A DNA stretch of 24,394 nt from NCBI GenBank assembly GCA_004558865.1, contig SFCY01000019.1:1-24394 (forward strand), given 5' to 3'. The notes under the pieces were generated by a model, which made no database searches, was not told the DNA's origin, and saw only the letters and a program-made list of their open reading frames with translations. Of this stretch, positions 1-7,054 are shown in pieces. The stretch comes from Bacteroidales bacterium (GTDB lineage: Bacteria; Bacteroidota; Bacteroidia; Bacteroidales; Bacteroidaceae). Each line of letters starts with the position of its first letter. Within the stretch, counting starts at the first letter, position 1. A program made the position numbers and the translations under genes.

Positions 1-378
1 CGATAGATGCAGAAGACGACCGAAACGACAACTCCACTTTATCGATTATTCTATCAGCCTAATTTATAGAACCAGCCTAAAGCCTCCCGGGCTGCAGACA
101 AGGCAGACATACCTTTTAGATTCAGTCTAAATTTACACGCAAAATGTTTCACGGCTTCCGTCAGCAGACGGAAGTCTTTTTGTTTATGGCAGTTGGGGCG
201 CAAAGATTATTGTTCCACTCTCCTTGGCTTGCGATGGGGCTAAACGCCATGGAAACGGTTATTACCAAAGAGTTACGTACATTTCGCGCCCTACGGAGGC
301 GCATTTTTAACAAAAGCTGCTAAAAAGCTATCTGTTAGCCACTTAGCCCGCGACGGCTGAAAAATACTTTTCGCGCGA
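1..378. other. Intergenic region upstream of dnaA
   Basis: No convincing gene lies here. In frame 3 of the + strand an open frame runs from the window edge to a TAA at 60-62 and would give an acidic tail (IDAEDDRNDNS...). It could be the C-terminus of a gene to the left, but about 19 residues are too few to tell. A rho-independent terminator follows at 155-181. A second GC-rich hairpin (GCGCC at 286-290, GGCGC at 298-302, then ATTTTT) and a small inverted repeat (TTTAGA at 115-120, TCTAAA at 126-131) are also visible. I found no 9-mer close to the DnaA-box consensus TTATCCACA, so I do not call an origin. Confidence 0.5.
155..181 (+). terminator. Rho-independent terminator of a gene left of the window
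   Basis: CTTCCGTC (155-162) and GACGGAAG (167-174) form a perfect 8-bp stem around the loop AGCA, followed by TCTTTTTG. The T tract lies on the + strand side, so it would end a transcript entering from the left edge, before the dnaA promoter. Confidence 0.7.
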
Positions 379-410
379 TTTGCCAGTATCAAAAAACTTT
401 CTTAATTTTG
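379..410 (+). promoter_or_regulatory. dnaA promoter, Bacteroidetes type
   Basis: TTTG at 379-382 and TAATTTTG at 403-410 match the Bacteroidetes primary sigma consensus (TTTG at -33, TAnnTTTG at -7) with a 20-base spacer. Transcription would start around 416, leaving a leader of about 70 bases before the dnaA start codon. Confidence 0.7.
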
Positions 411-485
411 CACTGCTTTAAGCACATCAGCGGCGCGAGAGATAGAGGAGCAGACTATCCGCGCATCAAACTCGGCATCAGAAAT

Positions 486-1895
486 ATGAAGATAAATCCT
501 AAGGAAAGTTGGGAGCAGTCGCTTGCGCTCATCGCACAGAACGTCACCCAGCAGCAATACAACACCTGGTTCAAACCCATTGTGTTTGAGTCGTTCAATG
601 AGCAAACCAACACTTTGCTCATCCAGGTTCCGAGTCCCTTTGTATATGAGTATATAGAGGAGAACTTTCTCGGACTTCTCAGCAAGGTGTTCCACCGTTG
701 CTTTGGCGTGAGCGTGCGCCTCACCTACCGTGTCGTGACCGACAAGGAGCACAACCTCTCCCAGAACATAGAGGCCGACCCGGCCGACGCCGTGCAGCAG
801 CAGAGCCGCAAGACCACTGGACTCAACCAGCCGCCTACCATCCTTGATGCCGTGGAGCGCGACCTGGACCCTCAGCTCAATCTTCACCAAACATTCTCCA
901 ACTACATCGAGGGCACGAGCAACAAGCTTCCGCGCAGTGTGGGACTCAGCATCGCCGAGCATCCCAACAACATGCAGTTCAACCCCATGTTCATCTATGG
1001 ACCCTCGGGCTGCGGCAAGACCCACCTTGTCAATGCCATCGGCGTGGAATGCAAGCGGCTCTACCCCAAGAAGCGGGTGCTGTATATCAGCGCGCGCCTC
1101 TTCCAGGTGCAGTACACCAATGCCGTTCAAGCCAACAAGGTGAACGACTTCATCAACTTCTACCAGACCATCGACATGCTGATAGTGGACGACATCCAAG
1201 AGTGGGTGACGGCCGTCAGCACGCAGAACACCTTTTTCCACATCTTCAACCACCTCTTCCGCAACGGCAAGCGCATCATCTTGGCCTCCGACCGTCCTCC
1301 CGTAGACCTCCAGGGCATGAAGGACCGTCTGCTCACACGCTTCGCCTGCGGCCTCATCGCCGAGCTGGAGAAGCCCAACGAGGAGCTGTGCGCGCAGATC
1401 CTACGCAACAAGATTCGCCACGACGGACTCCACATCCCCGACGACGTGGTGGCCTTCATCGCCAAGACGGCCAAAGGCAGCGTGCGCGACCTGCAGGGAG
1501 TCATCAATTCGCTCATGGCCTACTCCATCGTCTACAACTGCAACATCGACATGCGGTTGGCGGAGCGCGTCATCCGCAGGGCAGTGAAGATTGACGACAA
1601 CCCGCTCACCGTCGACGACATTGTGGAGACGGTGTGCACCCACTACAACGTCACCCAAGCCAACATCAACAGCAAGAGCCGCAAGCGCGACTTTGTTGTG
1701 GCCCGCCAAGTGAGCATGTATTTGGCTCAGAAATATACCAAGATGCCCGCCTCCCGCATAGGCAAGCTCGTGGGCAACCGCGACCACTCCACCGTCATCC
1801 ACAGTTGCTCGCAAGTGGAGAAGCGCCTCAAGGCCGACAAGCTCTTCCTTGCCGAGCTGCAAGGCATCGAGAATTCCTTCAAGCTGAAGCAGTGA
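486..1895 (+). CDS. dnaA: Chromosomal replication initiator protein DnaA
   Basis: DnaA is the AAA+ ATPase that binds DnaA boxes and opens the origin. The 469-residue protein has the usual domain order: an N-terminal domain (WEQSLALI, NTWFKPI), a variable linker around residues 85-125, the AAA+ core with Walker A GPSGCGKT near 172-179 and Walker B LIVDDIQ near 232-238, and the DNA-binding domain IV with the signature GNRDHSTVIHS near the C-terminus. The ATG at 486 is chosen because the protein then begins MKINPKESWEQ, where the family normally starts. The in-frame ATG at 408 overlaps the promoter. The gene stands alone, with its own promoter and terminator and no dnaN beside it. Identification is secure. 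Confidence 0.97.
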   Translation: MKINPKESWEQSLALIAQNVTQQQYNTWFKPIVFESFNEQTNTLLIQVPSPFVYEYIEENFLGLLSKVFHRCFGVSVRLTYRVVTDKEHNLSQNIEADPADAVQQQSRKTTGLNQPPTILDAVERDLDPQLNLHQTFSNYIEGTSNKLPRSVGLSIAEHPNNMQFNPMFIYGPSGCGKTHLVNAIGVECKRLYPKKRVLYISARLFQVQYTNAVQANKVNDFINFYQTIDMLIVDDIQEWVTAVSTQNTFFHIFNHLFRNGKRIILASDRPPVDLQGMKDRLLTRFACGLIAELEKPNEELCAQILRNKIRHDGLHIPDDVVAFIAKTAKGSVRDLQGVINSLMAYSIVYNCNIDMRLAERVIRRAVKIDDNPLTVDDIVETVCTHYNVTQANINSKSRKRDFVVARQVSMYLAQKYTKMPASRIGKLVGNRDHSTVIHSCSQVEKRLKADKLFLAELQGIENSFKLKQ

Positions 1896-2223
1896 CGGAC
1901 CCCAAGTTGGGATTCCTGCTCCAACCCTACAACTGCGTACACCCCACTCACCACCAACCCCAGACTGCGGCGCCAACAAGCCTCAGTCTGGGGTTGTTTA
2001 TGATTCAGCCTCACCCTCTGTCTTCCTCCATGCGATGCCTTGCTGCGGAATGCCTCACCCAAAGGAACAACCTAAACAAACTGCGAAGACGAATATCCGC
2101 TCGCAGTGGCAGTGCTGGATCCAAAAGAAACGCTCGACCGATTTCCTACCAGGCTCTTGCATCCCTGCCTGTAGGGTCCACGCCAATTGTGCATTACGCG
2201 CAGAAAGGTCGCGGGGGGGTGGA
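1896..2223. other. Intergenic region between dnaA and the convergent phosphatase-fold gene
   Basis: This 328-base stretch contains the dnaA terminator (1956-2000) and no ORF that looks coding. Near its right end, ACGCCAATTGTGCATTACGCG (2180-2200, 21 bases written here as ACGCCAATTG plus TGCATTACGCG) resembles the repeat found twice at 18852-18942. A run of seven G at 2213-2219 precedes the stop codon of the minus-strand gene. Confidence 0.4.
1956..2000 (+). terminator. dnaA transcription terminator
   Basis: AACCCCAGACTG (1956-1967) and CAGTCTGGGGTT (1984-1995) form a perfect 12-bp stem with a 16-base loop that contains GGCGCC. The following GTTTATG is only moderately T-rich. It lies 60 bases after the dnaA stop. 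The complementary A/T flank is weak on the other strand, so it probably serves mainly dnaA. Confidence 0.75.
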
Positions 2224-3186
2224 TTAGCTGCCTCCGTAGTCGAACCGCGCGATGAGGGGCAGGTGGTCGCTGTAGCCATTCTTGTAGGACGGGCCGGCAT
2301 AGTTGCGGCGGGGCTTCACGCCGTTGTATTTCTCATCGGCCTCCAAAAGCCACAGGGGGTCGAAGACGTAGCTCTCCTTGAAGCCCACGGCCACGGGACC
2401 GGAAGCGAACACGTGGTCGAGACTCCCCCACTCTCCTTGATAACAATAGGTGCCCTTTGCTCCGTTGCGTCCCACGGCATGGGCGCTGACCTCCGTAAGT
2501 CCGTGGGCCACAAGATGGCGGATGGAGGCGTCGCCGCTATAGTCGTTGAAGTCGCCCGCTATCAGGATGGAGGCATCCGCGCTGGTCGCCCTCACCGAGT
2601 CCACAGCCCTGCAGAGGGTCTGCGCCACGTGCATGCGGAAAGGCTGCGTGCGCCCCTCTCCTCCCGAGCGACTGGGGGCATGCACCACAAACACGTGGAG
2701 CGTGTCGCCGCTTGGCACCACGCCACAGGCATAGAGGATGTCGCGCGTGGGCTTCATGCCCTTCATGGGCGGCACGCGCAGAGAGCGGCTGGCGATGAGT
2801 CCAAAACTGTAGGGCGAATAGAGCAGGGCCACGTCGATGCCCCGGGCATCGGGCGAGGCGGTCATCACGTATTGGTAGCGGGCCTTGCGCAGCACCGACC
2901 GCTCCGTGAGGTCGCGCAGGCAGCTGTCGTTCTCCACCTCGCAGATGGCCACGAGGTCAGGCAGCAGGTAGTCGGTGGCCGTGGAGTCGCCCTCCCATTC
3001 GTTGGCCGCCATGATTTCCTTGCCTATCTTCTGCAGTTTCTGCCAGTAGCGCCACCGCGTCCAGTGATAGCTGCCATCGGGCAGGAACTCCGTGTCATTC
3101 TTCAGCGAGTCGTGTTGGCAGTCGAAGAGGTTCTCCACGTTGAGTTCCATGAGCGTCAGCAGCGAGGCCAAGATCAGTTGTATCAT
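2224..3186 (-). CDS. Endonuclease/exonuclease/phosphatase family protein
   Basis: This 320-residue protein has the DNase I-like metal-dependent phosphoesterase fold. In order it shows the Asn strand NVENLFD near residue 15, the metal-binding Glu in AICEVEND, VVHAPSRSGG, GDFNDYSGD, GSLDHVF and the C-terminal SDHLPL with the catalytic His. All expected active-site motifs are present. The family cleaves phosphodiester or phosphomonoester bonds in nucleic acids, inositol phosphates or sphingomyelin, and the substrate here cannot be told. The start at 3186 is preferred: AGGAAG lies 8 bases upstream, and the longer reading to 3345 adds arginine-rich, non-family sequence. The hydrophobic start MIQLILASLLTL runs straight into the first core strand, so export is uncertain. 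It lies 124 bases after the DAHP synthase gene on the same strand and may be co-transcribed. Confidence 0.88.
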   Translation of the reverse strand: MIQLILASLLTLMELNVENLFDCQHDSLKNDTEFLPDGSYHWTRWRYWQKLQKIGKEIMAANEWEGDSTATDYLLPDLVAICEVENDSCLRDLTERSVLRKARYQYVMTASPDARGIDVALLYSPYSFGLIASRSLRVPPMKGMKPTRDILYACGVVPSGDTLHVFVVHAPSRSGGEGRTQPFRMHVAQTLCRAVDSVRATSADASILIAGDFNDYSGDASIRHLVAHGLTEVSAHAVGRNGAKGTYCYQGEWGSLDHVFASGPVAVGFKESYVFDPLWLLEADEKYNGVKPRRNYAGPSYKNGYSDHLPLIARFDYGGS

Positions 3187-3310
3187 CTCATGTTCTTCCT
3201 TGTTCTTGTCAGACAGCCTACCATGCGGCCGGAGTGGCGGTTCCGATGAGGAAAAAGCCCCATCCTGCCCGCTCCCACAACGAGCGCGCCTATGGTCTGC
3301 GGCTGTATGC

Positions 3311-4381
3311 CTATTGGTTGACGATTTCCATCTGCTGGCGCACACTCTCCTGATGGATGCTCTCGAAGATGGAGCTTACGAAGTGGGGATCGAGCCCGCA
3401 GAGGCTTCCTTTCACGCCATACTTCTCCAATATCTCGCGGTAGCGGCCAGCCTGAAACACGGTCATGTTGTGTTCCCTCTTGTAGCGGCCAATCTCCCTG
3501 CTGATTCTCATGCGCCGGGCCAACAGCTCCACCATCTTGTCGTCAATCTCGTCCAACTGGCGGCGCAGCTGCTTGATGCCCTCCGTAGAGGAATGCTCGT
3601 CGCGCACAACGAGCAGACTTAGGATGTAGTAAAGCACGTCGGGGGTGACTTGCTGGGCGGCGTCGGTCCACGCTTCTTCGGGAGCGCAGTGGCTTTCCAC
3701 GATGAGGCCGTCGAAGCCCAAGTCCATGGCTTGTTGGCAGAGCGGGGCAATGAGTTCGCGGCGGCCGCCGATATGGCTGGGGTCGCACACCATGGGCAGG
3801 GCGGGCATGCGCCTGTGGAGTTCCATGGGAATCTGCCAAGTGGGTGCGTTGCGGTAGATCCTGTTGTCGTAGCTTGAGAAGCCGCGGTGGATGGCCCCAA
3901 GCTTGCGGATGCCCGCACGGTTGATGCGCTCCAACGCACCTATCCACAGCTCGATGTCGGGGTTGACGGGGTTTTTCACCAACACGGGCACGTCTATGCC
4001 GCGCAGCGCGTCGGCGATGTCCTGCACGGCAAAGGGATTGGCCGTGGTGCGGGCGCCTATCCAGAGGATGTCGATGCCATACTTGAGGGCAAGCTCCACG
4101 TGTTCGGGCGTGGCCACCTCCACGGCGGTGAGCATGTGGGTCGTCTCCTTCACCTCCTTCATCCAGGGCAGAGCCTTCTCGCCGTTTCCCTCGAAGCCGC
4201 CGGGCTTGGTGCGCGGCTTCCACACACCGGCGCGGAAGATGTGGCAGCCCTTTCCTGCCAATTGGTTGGCTGTTTGCATCACCTGCTGCTCCGACTCTGC
4301 GCTGCATGGGCCGGCGATGACGAATGGCCGTACGCTGTCGCTCGGCAGGTTGAGTGGTTCTAAGTCCAAATTATTGTCCAT
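3311..4381 (-). CDS. Bifunctional 3-deoxy-7-phosphoheptulonate synthase / chorismate mutase
   Basis: The N-terminal domain (about residues 19-262) condenses phosphoenolpyruvate and erythrose 4-phosphate to DAHP, the first step of aromatic amino acid synthesis. It is of the short, KDO8P-synthase-like I-beta type: FVIAGPCSAES (20-30), KPRTKPGGFEG (55-65), WIGARTT, GAIHRGFSS, CDPSHIGGRR and IVESHC. The C-terminal 92 residues (about 265-356) are an AroQ-type chorismate mutase helix bundle with LRRQLDEIDDKMVELLARR and REIGRYKRE. This synthase-then-mutase order is known in Bacteroidetes such as Porphyromonas, where the mutase domain carries prephenate feedback control; that control is family knowledge, not visible here. 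The start at 4381 gives MDNNLDLEPLNL, a normal lead-in. The 50 residues upstream in frame do not resemble the family. No clear promoter was seen upstream. Confidence 0.95.
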   Translation of the reverse strand: MDNNLDLEPLNLPSDSVRPFVIAGPCSAESEQQVMQTANQLAGKGCHIFRAGVWKPRTKPGGFEGNGEKALPWMKEVKETTHMLTAVEVATPEHVELALKYGIDILWIGARTTANPFAVQDIADALRGIDVPVLVKNPVNPDIELWIGALERINRAGIRKLGAIHRGFSSYDNRIYRNAPTWQIPMELHRRMPALPMVCDPSHIGGRRELIAPLCQQAMDLGFDGLIVESHCAPEEAWTDAAQQVTPDVLYYILSLLVVRDEHSSTEGIKQLRRQLDEIDDKMVELLARRMRISREIGRYKREHNMTVFQAGRYREILEKYGVKGSLCGLDPHFVSSIFESIHQESVRQQMEIVNQ

Positions 4382-4567
4382 AGCGTTTGTGTCATTTTGT
4401 TGCGGAATCCTCCCAAAGGGAGAGGGTAAGAAATCCACGTCGGGGTTGGCGCCCAGGCGTGCATCCAACTGCATGGGAGCGTGACTTGTTGGATTCCAAA
4501 TCAAGATTCGACCGTTCTTCCCATCAAACACTTGCAGCCCTGCGTGAGGGCGAATGCCAATTATGAA

Positions 4568-5479
4568 TTATTGGAAGGGATTCACGCTTTTGTAGGCCTG
4601 CTCCACCTTTTGCTGGATGTCCTCATGTCCCTCAGCCTCAAACTTGCCGTTGACGCTGTCGGCGGCCTGTGGATCCAGTTCCAACACCATCCTCATGTCC
4701 TCCTCGGCTCCTGCCTTGTCGCCCATCTGCAACCTCAGCGCCCCCCGCTGGCGAAACGCCTCCAAGGAGAAGGGATTCAGGTCCACCACCTTGTCGAAAC
4801 AGCGCAAGGCCTCCTCGTTGTTGCCCATAGCCTGCTCCACCTGCGCCTTGAGCAGCATGGCGTCCTCCGACTGCGGGTCGTGCCCCACCAACCAGTCGGC
4901 ATCAGCGGATGCCCCTTTCGTGTCGCTCATCTTCAGCAGCAGTCCGCCGCGAAGCAGCGTGGCGTCACGGAGCAGCCCAGCCTCATCGTCGCCCGCCTTC
5001 TCGCACAGCGCGATGCAACGCGTGGCCTGGGCCACGGCCTGGAGCAGGTCGCCCCTGCCACGCATGGCCCGCGCCAACTCATACACCGCCAAGGGGTTGT
5101 CAGCGTCTATCCGAAGGGCATCGTCACAGATGGTGGCCATCTTGTCGTAGTCCTCAGTCATATAATAGATGTGTATCATGCGCAGAAGAATACGCACATT
5201 GTCGGGCTGCGCCTCTCGGAGCTTGGCCAACTGCTCCATGGCCAAGTCCATCTGGTCGGAACGCATGAAGGCCTGCGAGAGATAGTCGCGCGTCTCCAAG
5301 TCGTCCTTGAGTTCCAAGGCCTTGGAGAAGCACTTGATGGAATAGTCGATTTGTCCCATGTTCATGGCACGCACACCGTCGTATTTCAGCACGTCGAAGT
5401 CGCGGGCCTTATCTTGTTGTTGTTCTTGCGTATGGTTGTCGTTGTCGCCACCGCCGAAAAGTTGTTTGAAGAATCCCAT
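4568..5479 (-). CDS. Tetratricopeptide repeat protein
   Basis: This 303-residue protein is built from TPR helical hairpins. Recognisable repeats include DYSIKCFSKALELKDDLETRDYL, AQPDNVRILLRMIHIY, NNEEALRCFDKVVDLNPFS and MGDKAGAEEDMRMVLELDP (each shown only in part). The N-terminus MGFFKQLFGGGDND is followed by an acidic, Gln-rich stretch. There is no signal peptide and no other domain, so a cytoplasmic scaffold or adaptor role is likely, with the partner unknown. The start at 5479 is preferred to 5557 because the -7 promoter element at 5499-5506 lies between them. It heads the minus-strand group with the DAHP synthase fusion 186 bases downstream. A functional link between the two is not evident. 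Confidence 0.85.
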   Translation of the reverse strand: MGFFKQLFGGGDNDNHTQEQQQDKARDFDVLKYDGVRAMNMGQIDYSIKCFSKALELKDDLETRDYLSQAFMRSDQMDLAMEQLAKLREAQPDNVRILLRMIHIYYMTEDYDKMATICDDALRIDADNPLAVYELARAMRGRGDLLQAVAQATRCIALCEKAGDDEAGLLRDATLLRGGLLLKMSDTKGASADADWLVGHDPQSEDAMLLKAQVEQAMGNNEEALRCFDKVVDLNPFSLEAFRQRGALRLQMGDKAGAEEDMRMVLELDPQAADSVNGKFEAEGHEDIQQKVEQAYKSVNPFQ

Positions 5480-5498
5480 AGTTTCTTGGTTTTGTTCA

Positions 5499-5506
5499 CA
5501 AAAGTA
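5499..5506 (-). promoter_or_regulatory. -7 promoter element of the TPR gene
   Basis: On the minus strand TACTTTTG matches TAnnTTTG exactly, 19 bases before the ATG at 5479. No good TTTG lies at the -33 position. Position and match make it the best candidate promoter, with a very short leader. Confidence 0.5.
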
Positions 5507-6018
5507 ATGAAAATAATGCAGAGTAAGAAAGAATTTCAATGGAAAGATTGTCCGCATCCATTCAATAGCAGGACTCCACCAACCCCAAGGAACAATAACA
5601 GGATTCTCCCTTGCTCGCCTTGCAAGGCAAGAAACGCAATCACACGAGTGCAGGGCAGTGCCTTGCGCCTACTCCGAGTGGATGCTCCAACTTCTGTTTC
5701 AATCTTGGGATTGACACAAAGCGCGGTGCTCACAAATGGTCGATGGCGGCCTGTCATTAAGGCTTTGGGAGATGTTGGAGGTTACGAAAAGCATCCTGCA
5801 CGATTGCTGCTTATCACGTCTTGAGACGCCTTGCCGCTGGGCCCGCCATGCCCTGCCACCCCACAATTGCGGCATTGCCCCAGCATGGAAGCGGGCCAAC
5901 AGGAGGCGCCAACCCTAAAACAAGGCAAAGGCTGAGGCGGCAACGCTTCCCTCAGATTAATTTTCCTAAAAATTTCGTAAAAACAAGGAGATTCCATTCG
6001 TTGTATCTCCTTTTTATA

Positions 6019-6026
6019 TACCTTTG
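6019..6026 (+). promoter_or_regulatory. -7 promoter element of the secreted beta-barrel gene
   Basis: TACCTTTG matches TAnnTTTG and ends only 7 bases before the ATG at 6034. A partial -33 element (TTG at 6001-6003) lies about 15 bases upstream, slightly closer than usual. If used, transcription would start at or just before the start codon. Confidence 0.55.
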
Positions 6027-6033
6027 CCAATGT

Positions 6034-6798
6034 ATGAAACATTTGTTATTCGTCATCATCCTTTCACTCAGCGCCGCAGCCCATGCACAGACCATCGGCT
6101 TGGGGCCGCTCCATTCGGCCGACAGCCCTCGCGAGAACTGGCTGCTGCCGGGCGACACTGTGAAGACTGCCACCGACACCATCATATATGGCGGGAAACC
6201 GCAAGAGCTCCACTACGAAGCTCCCACCGCAGGAAGCAGCTTCGGGCTGCACGAGGGACTGAACGCCAACGTCAGCGCTTCGGCCTTTGCCACGTTCGGC
6301 CACAACGCACCCCACAAGGGCGGCTTCGGAACGTCGCTCGACGTGGCCTACCTCAAGCCCCTCAAGCGGGACAAGAGCCTATGGTTGCTTGCCGGCGGCT
6401 ATGTGAACAGCATCAACTACGGGGGCGACAACGTGCACGACGGAGGATTCTACGCCATGCTCAACTGGCAAATCAACCCAAAGTGGAATGTCTATGCCTA
6501 CGGACAACTTTCTGTGGTCAACAACTACGACCGCTCCTTCCGTGGCTACTATCCCTACGGAGGCTATTCGCCCTACCCCTACGGGGGCTATTTCTACTCG
6601 CCTTTCTTCGACCCGATAGGCGGGCCCTGGGGTTCAGCGTCCTATCTCCACGCTCCCGGCGCCAATGTGTTGGGCGCAGGCGTGCAGTACAAGCCCAATG
6701 CCAACACGACGATCAACATCAACGTGGAGGGAGTGTGGTACGACCGCCACGCGCCATCCTACTTCGACCGATACAACTATCCCGTGCCAAGAGACTGA
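6034..6798 (+). CDS. Secreted, probable small outer-membrane beta-barrel protein, Tyr/Gly-rich
   Basis: I do not recognise a named family. The 254-residue protein starts with a clear signal peptide, MKHLLFVIILSLSAAAHA, with likely cleavage before Gln19. The mature part shows alternating hydrophobic/polar strands ending in aromatic residues (LNANVSASAFATFG, SLWLLAGGYVNS, WNVYAYGQLSVV, NTTININVEGVWY), as in small outer-membrane barrels. Residues about 169-195 form a low-complexity loop with repeated YPYGGY and Tyr, Pro, Gly and Ser, probably surface-exposed. The ATG at 6034 is chosen because it begins the signal peptide; the 71 residues upstream in the same frame include the promoter. The gene is monocistronic as far as can be seen. 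Surface or periplasmic location is inferred, and function is unknown. Confidence 0.8.
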   Translation: MKHLLFVIILSLSAAAHAQTIGLGPLHSADSPRENWLLPGDTVKTATDTIIYGGKPQELHYEAPTAGSSFGLHEGLNANVSASAFATFGHNAPHKGGFGTSLDVAYLKPLKRDKSLWLLAGGYVNSINYGGDNVHDGGFYAMLNWQINPKWNVYAYGQLSVVNNYDRSFRGYYPYGGYSPYPYGGYFYSPFFDPIGGPWGSASYLHAPGANVLGAGVQYKPNANTTININVEGVWYDRHAPSYFDRYNYPVPRD

Positions 6799-6998
6799 AC
6801 AGGCTCGGAGTCTCTGATGAGCAGTGCGGTCCCGACTTGGCCAATGCGCGTCCACAAACCACCCAAATAGAGGTTATGGAATCCGCTGCGCCGTTTTTCT
6901 CGATATAAGAAGAAGCAACCATGGGTGGGAAGACTCACCGGGCAATACGCTCCAACAAGGCGATTTGTATGCACGAATATAAATTTTGAGAAGTTTAT

Positions 6999-7029
6999 TT
7001 TGTCATTAGCCGTTTTTGAGCTATATTTG
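6999..7029 (+). promoter_or_regulatory. hflX promoter, Bacteroidetes type
   Basis: TTTG at 6999-7002 and TATATTTG at 7022-7029 are separated by 19 bases, an exact fit to the Bacteroidetes -33/-7 consensus. Transcription would start near 7035, leaving about 20 bases before the ATG at 7055, with no Shine-Dalgarno sequence. Confidence 0.75.
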
Positions 7030-7054
7030 CATACAAAAAGAATATCGATATTCA

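Larger units (their letters stand above)
5480..6033. other. Gene-poor gap between divergent TPR and secreted-protein genes
   Basis: This 554-base region separates two divergent genes. It holds the TPR promoter (5499-5506, -) and the promoter of the 6034 gene (6019-6026, +). Structures seen are a perfect 12-base palindrome GCCTTGCAAGGC (5617-5628), a long imperfect hairpin with outer stem GGCCCGC (5840-5846) and GCGGGCC (5891-5897) plus inner CATGC/GCATG, and a small stem CTGAGG/CCTCAG (5932-5955) followed by ATTAATTTT. Open frames here lack family features and I see no gene in it. Confidence 0.4.

Noticed and set aside
1..485. Chromosomal origin next to dnaA
   Set aside because: I found no cluster of DnaA boxes or AT-rich unwinding repeats; proximity to dnaA alone is not enough.
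2055..2300. 81-codon frame on the - strand overlapping the 3' end of the phosphatase-fold gene
   Set aside because: It overlaps a secure gene in another frame and has a composition unlike a protein.
3187..3345. Upstream extension of the phosphatase-fold gene to 3345
   Set aside because: The extra 53 residues are Arg/His/Ser-rich, run into the end of the DAHP synthase gene, and lie before a good ribosome site at the ATG at 3186.
5507..5824. Open frame of about 105 codons on the + strand in the 5480-6033 gap
   Set aside because: Its first ATG overlaps the TPR promoter. The predicted protein has no family features or periodicity and is rich in Arg, Pro and Ser, as expected for translated non-coding DNA.
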